In this document: one piece after another, positions 6,831 to 12,085 of the stretch
Layout: each line of letters starts with the position of its first letter
Numbering within the stretch: the stretch's first letter is position 1
Source of the DNA: an uncultured Prevotellaceae bacterium
GTDB lineage: Bacteria; Bacteroidota; Bacteroidia; Bacteroidales; Bacteroidaceae
Assembly (NCBI GenBank): GCA_946406585.1
Contig: CAMJLI010000045.1
Coordinates: forward strand, 1 to 12,085
Direction of reading: 5' to 3'
DNA: 12,085 nucleotides
The notes under the pieces: model-generated
Seen by the model: the letters and a program-made list of their open reading frames with translations, nothing else
Told to the model about the DNA's origin: nothing
The model's database searches: none
Made by a program: the position numbers and the translations under genes

Positions 6831-8456
6831 TTATTTTTTTATTCTAATTACAGGGGCTATTTTATTAACTTGCTCTTTGGGCAAGTCTATCACCAACCCT
6901 TCGGCTGTCTGTTTCACTTTCAGTTTCCCAAATCCTAAAAGGTAGGCAGAAGATATGGACTTTTTAAGATAAGGATTGCCTTTTGACAATGACTCGACCA
7001 CTATCCGGCCATCCTCAGGCCATCCCATAGCTGTCACATACAGGTATTGTCTTGTCTGATTGAAGCGTATGTCCTTTGAATTCATGTTGCCATATTGCCC
7101 ATCATTGAATCCTTGCGCCTGCAACTTGATGTCAGACTCAGCAACAGGACCTTCGCCGAAGACATGCCATGGCCTTGTGCCGAAGATGCTTTCACCATTG
7201 CTTGTCATCCATGCTTCCAAGTCGTCGAGCACCTTGGCCTCCTTCTCATCGTATGTGCCATCAGACCTCAGCGGGATGTTCAACAGCAAGTTACCATTTT
7301 TCGACACTATGTCCACCAACTGTTTCACCACGGTGGCAGCATCCTTGTATCTCCCATTTTCATAAATGCTTGTGTTGTAGTGCCATCCGCCTATGCAGTT
7401 GCATGTCTGCCAAGGCTCGGGAATGATTTCGTTTGGAGCTCCACGTTCCACATCCCATGTTATGGCCTTTCGCTGCTGTTGGTCGAGTATTTTTCCAAAC
7501 ACCACAGCATTGGGGTTAATATTATAAAAATGTGTGGTGATTTTCAACCCACAGTCGCTGATGGGATGGAATGGCAGTACGGTGTCGTCAAAATAAATTA
7601 GGTCGGGTTGATAACGGTTGATGGCATCAAGAGTCCTGTCATAGAAATTGGTGACATAGTCCTGCGACGGGATGCATGCTCCATTTTCCCATCCCCACTG
7701 GGCATGTATCCTGTTATTGGCCCAGGAGCGGTCGCTCATGGGATGGTTTTGGGCATATAGCTGTTGTGGGTCATACCCTTCCCACCATTTGCCTTTGCCA
7801 TCGGCCTTGGTAAGTCGCCCGTCATAGTACACGCCCGCCTTGCTGCCATTCACGTCATATCTTTGTGCCGGCTCATACCAAGTCCAGGCATGGTCGGCAT
7901 GGAAACTGATGCCCAATGGCAGTCCATGTTTCTTGGCGGCTTTGGCCCATTCGTCGAGAATGTCGCGTTGCGGTCCTATGTTCTTGGAGTTCCAAGGTTG
8001 GTATTTCGAGTCCCACAGGTCATAATTGTCGTGGTGGTTGCCCAAGACGAAGAAATATTTAGCACCGCATCGCTTGTATCGTTCCACCAACTTGTCAGGG
8101 TCCCACCGCTCTGCCTTGAATAGCGGCAGTATGTCCTTGAATCCAAATTCCGAAGGATGTCCGTAATGCTTCAAATGCCATTGGTACTCACGGCTACCTT
8201 CTATATATAATGAGCGAGCCATCCAGTCGCCGGAGCCTTCCACGCATTGTGGACCCCAATGTGCCCATATGCCGAATTTCGCGTCACGAAACCATTCCGG
8301 GGTTGCATGTTGGCGTAGCGACTCCCATGTGGGTTGATACTTTCCCGTCTGCATCTTCTCATGCACCTCCGAGACTGGCACTTGGTAGGTCTGGGCTTGC
8401 ACAACCATCCCTACAAGAAATGAAATCATTGTAGAGGACAACCTTTTGATTTTCAT
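6831..8456 (-). CDS. GH29-like alpha-L-fucosidase family protein, secreted
   Basis: The ATG at 8456 gives 541 residues with a signal peptide (MKIKRLSSTMISFLVGMVVQAQ). The frame is open to 8531, but that extension overlaps the end of the GH97 gene and would bury the signal peptide. The GH29 pattern is clear: ATPEWFRDAKFGIWAHWGPQ (51-70), RCGAKYFFVLGNHHDNYDLWDS, HGLPLGISFHADHAW, YQPDLIYFDD with the likely nucleophile Asp290, and a Gly-Asn-Leu-Leu-Leu-Asn-Ile motif. The likely acid/base is Glu337 in DVERGAPNEI, placed by analogy only. The region between about 195 and 265 is longer than in simple fucosidases, so this belongs to a divergent GH29 branch common in pectin loci. The substrate may be alpha-L-fucose or a related sugar. 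It sits 34 nt after the GH97 gene and 14 nt before the GH43 gene, which indicates one operon. Confidence 0.8.
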   Translation of the reverse strand: MKIKRLSSTMISFLVGMVVQAQTYQVPVSEVHEKMQTGKYQPTWESLRQHATPEWFRDAKFGIWAHWGPQCVEGSGDWMARSLYIEGSREYQWHLKHYGHPSEFGFKDILPLFKAERWDPDKLVERYKRCGAKYFFVLGNHHDNYDLWDSKYQPWNSKNIGPQRDILDEWAKAAKKHGLPLGISFHADHAWTWYEPAQRYDVNGSKAGVYYDGRLTKADGKGKWWEGYDPQQLYAQNHPMSDRSWANNRIHAQWGWENGACIPSQDYVTNFYDRTLDAINRYQPDLIYFDDTVLPFHPISDCGLKITTHFYNINPNAVVFGKILDQQQRKAITWDVERGAPNEIIPEPWQTCNCIGGWHYNTSIYENGRYKDAATVVKQLVDIVSKNGNLLLNIPLRSDGTYDEKEAKVLDDLEAWMTSNGESIFGTRPWHVFGEGPVAESDIKLQAQGFNDGQYGNMNSKDIRFNQTRQYLYVTAMGWPEDGRIVVESLSKGNPYLKKSISSAYLLGFGKLKVKQTAEGLVIDLPKEQVNKIAPVIRIKK

Positions 8457-8490
8457 TTTATTTACATTATTTGGTTTGAAGTGTTCACCT

Positions 8491-10443
8491 TTAGTTGCTT
8501 GCCGCCTCGCCTGTGATGACAAAAGCTCCATTTTCAGGTATGGTGACAGCGATCTTGCGTTTCTTTGTCTGTTTTACTTCCTTCACGCTGCCATTGAGCT
8601 GACTGTCGTCGGTATAGCAGTTAAGTGTGGTCTTTGGTGCGAACAAAGAGAGGTCTATTGTCTTGTTCTGTGGTTGTGCCTCGGCATTGATGCCTACAAG
8701 ATACCATTGGGTGCCATTCCTGCGTGCAAGTATGACATAACGTCCGGGATAGCCTTCTACAAATCGAGTCTCTTCCCAAGTTGTGGGTACATTTTTCATG
8801 AAATCCACTGCCCAAGCAGGTGCATCCTGCATGTTGCCGGGTGCGAGTGCGAAGTGTTGCACGCTGCTTTGGAAAAGCACTGCGGTGGCAAGGGCGAACA
8901 CGTCGCTGGTCTTTCTCACTGTGCCCGACTTATTGTCAGCATTGTATCGTTTGTTGAGTGTGGAGCCTCCGAAGTCCATGGAACCAACGGCATTGCGTAT
9001 GAAAGGATGGGTGGCTGCATTGCGTGCCTCTGCATCGCATGCCCCTTGTCCGAAATGCAGGTTCTCGCTTGCCAGCACAGCTTCCGATGCCACATAGTTG
9101 GGGTACATTCTCTCCCACCCTCTCGGCAGGGTGCATCCATGGAAAATCACTTGCAGTCCGAAATCGTTGGCATCGGTGAGGATGTCTTCATAAAGTTGCA
9201 TCATCTGCTGTTTGTCACCTCCGAAGAAGTCTACCTTTATGCCGAGGATGCCATTCTCCTGCATCCATCGCATCTCCTTCCTTCGTGCTCCTGCCTTATC
9301 CATCTTGCCAATAGGCGTCTGGGGTGCATCATTCCACGAACCGTTGGAGTTATACCACAAGAATAGTCCCACTCCACGCTGCCTGCCATACCTGGCGAGT
9401 TCTGCCATCCGCTCATATCCTATCTGCCTGTCCCACCACGCGTCCACGAGCACCGAACGGTAGCCCATGGCTGCCGAGAAATCGATGTATCGTTTCTGCT
9501 CGTCGAAATTGCAGCTGCCATCCATTCCGATAATCCACGACCACGAACCTTTGCCATAGGTGTAGTCCTTGGATGGCTCATACTTGGGACTTGTCAGGTC
9601 TGTTGCCACGGTGGTCTCCACTATTGGTGCGAGGGTGCGCCCCAAGGTGATGGTTCGCCAAGGGGTTTCAGAGGGCAGACAAACGGCAGGGGTAGTACTT
9701 CCCACTCCGTTCATCTCTCCTTTTTGTGGGAATCCTATGCGGTAGTGGTTGCCCTGCTCGTTGAGCAGTCGACAGCCCACATAGTTGCCGTCGGTGCCGG
9801 TCTCGCTTATAAGCAGCCATCCCTTGTCGGCGTTTTTGAAAAGGCATGGGAAGGAGTAGCCTTCGCCCCATCCGTTTTTGCCCGTTTCTCCGTCGAGGGT
9901 GTATGATGTTTCGTAGCTGGGTGACGTCCTTGCGAATCCTCCCATCGGCTTCGACTGCGGACAAAGGAAGGTGGTGGTGCCTTGTGGGAGCACAAAGCCG
10001 CTGACTTCCTCTTCCACCACTGCGACACGAGTGTCGCGCTTGGGATAGAGACGATAGCGGAATGCCACGTCACGGTCGCTAACCCTGAATATGACATCCA
10101 TCACATGCTGTCCGTCTTTTTCAAACTGGCATACTGCTTCAGTAGCCTTATAGTTGACGTGGCTCTGCTTGATGGTTTTCAAGACATACTCATCTGTCAC
10201 CGTCTTCACCTCACAATCTTTCATGGCAAGGCCTTGTCTCAAGTCCATCACATTCGTCTTCAGTCCAAGGGGCGAAATTTCGAGAAAGGGGATGCCTTCC
10301 AAATTCACCTGATAGGATGGTTTTCCTCCTTCGTCGCTCACCACGACACATAGTTTCCCGTCTGGACTGTTGAATTGTTTTTCCATCGCATAGGATGTTG
10401 CGGCCATCAGAAAGAGGGCGGCGCTCATAAGAATTTGTTTCAT
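8491..10443 (-). CDS. GH97 glycoside hydrolase, retaining (alpha-galactosidase-type)
   Basis: The 650-residue protein starts at the ATG at 10443 with signal peptide MKQILMSAALFLMAATSYA. It has the three-part GH97 layout: an N-terminal beta-sandwich (about 22-280; SPDGKLCVVV, DVAFRYRLYP, FPCLFKN), a TIM barrel (about 290-560; GSWSWIIGMDGS, GYRSVLVDAWWD, GIKVDFFGGD, QVIFHGCTLPRGWERMYPN) and a C-terminal beta domain (about 560-650). GH97 splits into inverting alpha-glucosidases (SusB type) and retaining enzymes whose nucleophile is an Asp in the KVDFF position. Here Asp405 is present, and Glu454 in ASEA is the likely acid/base, so the protein belongs with the retaining group, known for alpha-galactosidases and also beta-L-arabinopyranosidases. 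It is first in the GH97, GH29, GH43 unit and has its own likely promoter. Confidence 0.88.
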   Translation of the reverse strand: MKQILMSAALFLMAATSYAMEKQFNSPDGKLCVVVSDEGGKPSYQVNLEGIPFLEISPLGLKTNVMDLRQGLAMKDCEVKTVTDEYVLKTIKQSHVNYKATEAVCQFEKDGQHVMDVIFRVSDRDVAFRYRLYPKRDTRVAVVEEEVSGFVLPQGTTTFLCPQSKPMGGFARTSPSYETSYTLDGETGKNGWGEGYSFPCLFKNADKGWLLISETGTDGNYVGCRLLNEQGNHYRIGFPQKGEMNGVGSTTPAVCLPSETPWRTITLGRTLAPIVETTVATDLTSPKYEPSKDYTYGKGSWSWIIGMDGSCNFDEQKRYIDFSAAMGYRSVLVDAWWDRQIGYERMAELARYGRQRGVGLFLWYNSNGSWNDAPQTPIGKMDKAGARRKEMRWMQENGILGIKVDFFGGDKQQMMQLYEDILTDANDFGLQVIFHGCTLPRGWERMYPNYVASEAVLASENLHFGQGACDAEARNAATHPFIRNAVGSMDFGGSTLNKRYNADNKSGTVRKTSDVFALATAVLFQSSVQHFALAPGNMQDAPAWAVDFMKNVPTTWEETRFVEGYPGRYVILARRNGTQWYLVGINAEAQPQNKTIDLSLFAPKTTLNCYTDDSQLNGSVKEVKQTKKRKIAVTIPENGAFVITGEAASN

Positions 10444-10492
10444 GAATGGGTAAGATTATGTCAATTTTGTTTATTGTCTACAAACTTGCCTA

Positions 10493-10500
10493 CAAAATTA
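10493..10500 (-). promoter_or_regulatory. -7 box of the GH97-GH29-GH43 operon
   Basis: The minus strand reads TAATTTTG, a full match to TAnnTTTG. The nearest -33-like sequence, CTTG (10517-10520), has only a 16-nt spacer, so the promoter is weaker or needs an activator. Transcription from about 10486 would leave a leader of some 45 nt before the ATG at 10443. It lies just past the terminator of the upstream unit, which supports separate transcription. Confidence 0.45.
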
Positions 10501-10503
10501 ATG

Positions 10504-10546
10504 AAAAAAAGACTTACAAGGGATGCACTACTGTTGCACATCCTTT
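10504..10546 (-). terminator. Intrinsic terminator after the acetylesterase gene
   Basis: On the minus strand AAAGGATG (10546-10539) pairs with CATCCCTT (10525-10518), eight pairs including one G-U, with a 13-nt loop. A run of seven T (A at 10504-10510 on the + strand) follows 7 nt later. It lies 31 bp after the esterase stop codon and before the GH97 promoter. Confidence 0.55.
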
Positions 10547-10577
10547 CAAAAAAGTAACATAATCAAAAATGTATAAA

Positions 10578-11771
10578 TCAGTTGCCGTCGGGTTTCTTGG
10601 AATCCATGCTTTTGGCGTCATACCATTTGAAGTCGGCATGGGCATCGGGGTGAGCTGGGTCGAAACCCGTCCAGTCGGGGCGCAGACCTTTCAAAAATGG
10701 GAGATTCAGCTCTTGCATGCCCTTTACCACCATTTTGGCCACCTCGTAAGCGCCATAGGTGTTGAAGTGGGTGTTGTCTGCCAATGGCTTGTCCTGTCCA
10801 GGATAGGTGTTTGCCGGATAATGCACCAATGCCTTTTTGCTGTCTTCATACCCTAATGTCTCGAAAAACGTGCGTGTCATCCCGTTGAGGTCTATCACCG
10901 GCACATTCTCACGCTCCGCCACCGATAGCATGGCAGCGGGGAAGTCTCCATGTGTGTCCTTGATGTGTTTGTTGTCATCTTGCCAGAAACGTCTTTGTGT
11001 CGGAGTGCAGAAGATGATGTTGCCACCGGCCTGCCGCACCTTGTCAACAAATATTTTCAAGTTGTAGACATAGTGATACCACGCACCGTCACCTGGCCGT
11101 TTCTCCTTTTCGTCGTTGTGTCCGAACTCGCACACCACATAGTCACCTGGCCGCATCATGGTGAGAATCTTCTCCAAGCGGTTGCCTCCAATAAAAGTGC
11201 GTGCCGTCAATCCGCTCTCGGCATGGTTGGAAATGGCAACAGATGAGTCAAACCATCGTGTAATCATCTGCCCCCAACTGGCCCATGGCTCGCTTTCCTG
11301 GTCCACCACGGTGGAGTTTCCACAAAGGAAGATTGTCGTGGCTGTTGTGTCGCGTTCTATCTGTATCCTACTCACGGCGGGTGCGGCTCCATTTATTTCT
11401 ATGGTAAGGCTATCATCCCAATTGAGGTATGCTTTCTCTCGGTCTTTCAATTTCACGATTTCCTCACGCTGCCCCTTGTCGGTGACGGCAATGTATCGTG
11501 GAGAACGTTTGTTCACGATGAACGAATAGTCGGTCATTTGTCCTCGCTTGGTGACGGCATTTTCCACCATCAGCCGTCGCGACTCGGCACGCAGCACCGT
11601 TTCCGCCTTTCTCTTTTTGCTTCCCACGGTGACGGTAACCTTGTAGTTTCCGTCGGGCACCTTCACGGAAAAGTATTGCGGACTGCTGATGTTTACATCA
11701 TAGGTTCCTGTCTGTGCGTTGGCTGTCAGGGCTGCAACGCACAAAAATGAAAACAAGGCTAATAATCTCAT
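10578..11771 (-). CDS. Secreted rhamnogalacturonan acetylesterase-like SGNH hydrolase (CE12 type)
   Basis: The ATG at 11771 gives 397 residues with signal peptide MRLLALFSFLCVAALTANAQ. The open frame to 11867 overlaps the mutarotase gene and lacks a signal at its start. Residues about 21-140 form a beta-rich domain (YFSVKVPDGNYKVTVTVG; SLTIEINGAAPAVSRIQIE) like the accessory domain of CE12 enzymes. Residues about 146-355 are the SGNH esterase: block I IFLCGNSTVVDQE with nucleophile Ser153 (GNS where many members have GDS), block II NHAESG, block III CEFGHNDEK with Asn219, and block V DNTHFNTYGA with Asp332 and His335. It would remove acetyl esters from rhamnogalacturonan so that other enzymes can act. 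It starts 5 nt after the mutarotase stop, so the two are one transcript. The C-terminal tail after residue 360 is polar and unrecognised. Confidence 0.87.
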   Translation of the reverse strand: MRLLALFSFLCVAALTANAQTGTYDVNISSPQYFSVKVPDGNYKVTVTVGSKKRKAETVLRAESRRLMVENAVTKRGQMTDYSFIVNKRSPRYIAVTDKGQREEIVKLKDREKAYLNWDDSLTIEINGAAPAVSRIQIERDTTATTIFLCGNSTVVDQESEPWASWGQMITRWFDSSVAISNHAESGLTARTFIGGNRLEKILTMMRPGDYVVCEFGHNDEKEKRPGDGAWYHYVYNLKIFVDKVRQAGGNIIFCTPTQRRFWQDDNKHIKDTHGDFPAAMLSVAERENVPVIDLNGMTRTFFETLGYEDSKKALVHYPANTYPGQDKPLADNTHFNTYGAYEVAKMVVKGMQELNLPFLKGLRPDWTGFDPAHPDAHADFKWYDAKSMDSKKPDGN

Positions 11772-11776
11772 GTTGT

Positions 11777-12085
11777 TCAGTCTAAGTGGAACACTTCTTC
11801 TATTGGGATGGTCACTGGCGAGTTGTCGGGGTTCACTTCCATGATGTCTGCCATCATGTCCCACCATTTCTGGGTTATTTCATCCACATTTGATGTGTCT
11901 TGGCTGTTGGTGTCGCTCATGCACTCTTGGTATCCGAAGAGGATGTTGGTCTCTTTGTCCCAATAGATACTGTAGTTGCACACTCCTGCATCCTTTATCA
12001 TTTTCACCAATTCGGGCCAAATGGCTGCATGTCGCTTGGCGTATTCCTTTTCGCATCCTGCCTTGAGGAACATCTTAAAAGCATA
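11777..12085 (-). CDS. rhaM: L-rhamnose mutarotase (start codon outside the window)
   Basis: The minus frame is open from the window edge, beginning YAFKMFLKAGCEKEYAKRH, so the ATG at 12073 is internal and the true start lies a few codons beyond 12085. The 102 visible residues are nearly the whole protein (E. coli RhaM has 104). Family marks are KRHAAIWPEL with the catalytic-type His, NYSIYWDKETNILFGYQE, KWWDMMADIMEVNPDNSP and the C-terminal VFHLD. The enzyme interconverts the alpha and beta anomers of L-rhamnose, supplying the form used by rhamnose isomerase. There is no signal peptide visible in the portion present, which fits a cytoplasmic role. Its coupling to a rhamnogalacturonan acetylesterase ties the locus to rhamnose-containing pectin. 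Confidence 0.93.
   Translation of the reverse strand, partial: YAFKMFLKAGCEKEYAKRHAAIWPELVKMIKDAGVCNYSIYWDKETNILFGYQECMSDTNSQDTSNVDEITQKWWDMMADIMEVNPDNSPVTIPIEEVFHLD

Noticed and set aside
8457..8531. N-terminal extension of the GH29-like gene
   Set aside because: It overlaps the 3' end of the GH97 gene and would place 25 polar residues before a clear signal peptide.
8446..9366. 306-codon open frame on the + strand
   Set aside because: Antisense to the well-supported GH97 gene; Cys-rich with no recognisable motif.
11772..11867. N-terminal extension of the acetylesterase
   Set aside because: It overlaps the mutarotase gene and hides the signal peptide starting at 11771.
1..12085. tRNA or rRNA genes, CRISPR arrays, insertion sequences
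   Set aside because: I saw no cloverleaf, no regularly spaced repeats, no transposase and no terminal repeats with target duplication.

Overview
The window looks like part of a carbohydrate-degradation locus from a Bacteroidales gut or rumen bacterium, most likely Prevotella/Segatella or a close relative. The reasons are the set of families (secreted GH8, DUF4380, GH105, GH43, GH29, GH97, a CE12-type esterase, L-rhamnose mutarotase), starts with no Shine-Dalgarno motif in A-rich leaders, and promoter elements of the Bacteroidota type (TAnnTTTG, in one case with a -33 box at exactly 19 nt). All assignments were made by reading the sequence; no database search was run.

Layout. 1-114: tail of a + strand gene that enters from the left, with an in-frame stop at 37-39 followed by 24 more open codons. 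115-902: an intergenic region that is not empty. It holds a perfect 23-bp inverted repeat (164-222), a small basic 59-residue ORF on the minus strand (317-496) with a good promoter, a cluster of TGCGACA repeats (607-662), and the promoter and structured leader of the GH8 gene. 903-5135: + strand unit of a GH8-DUF4380 fusion enzyme, an acyltransferase-3 membrane protein beginning 2 nt later, and a GH105-type unsaturated glucuronyl/galacturonyl hydrolase. 5166-5201: a strong hairpin between convergent units, containing the stop codon of the GH43 gene. 10443-5191 (minus): GH97, GH29-like and GH43 genes, closely spaced and with their own likely promoter. 12085-10578 (minus): L-rhamnose mutarotase (start just outside the window) and a rhamnogalacturonan acetylesterase-like protein, ended by a hairpin terminator.

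How the genes fit together. The esterase would remove acetyl groups from rhamnogalacturonan. GH43, GH29-like and GH97 would trim arabinose/xylose, fucose-like and galactose-type side residues. GH105 would remove the unsaturated uronic acid left by a lyase. The mutarotase would feed released L-rhamnose into catabolism. This points to pectin, mainly rhamnogalacturonan I and its side chains. The GH8 enzyme resembles exo-oligoxylanases that release xylose from the reducing end, so the + strand unit may act on xylose-containing oligosaccharides. No SusC/SusD pair, lyase or regulator is visible here, so the substrate is an inference from gene content.

Most worth a second look: the unrecognised small protein with its own promoter, the GH8-DUF4380 fusion tightly coupled to a membrane acyltransferase, and the shared operator-like repeats between the two divergent promoters.
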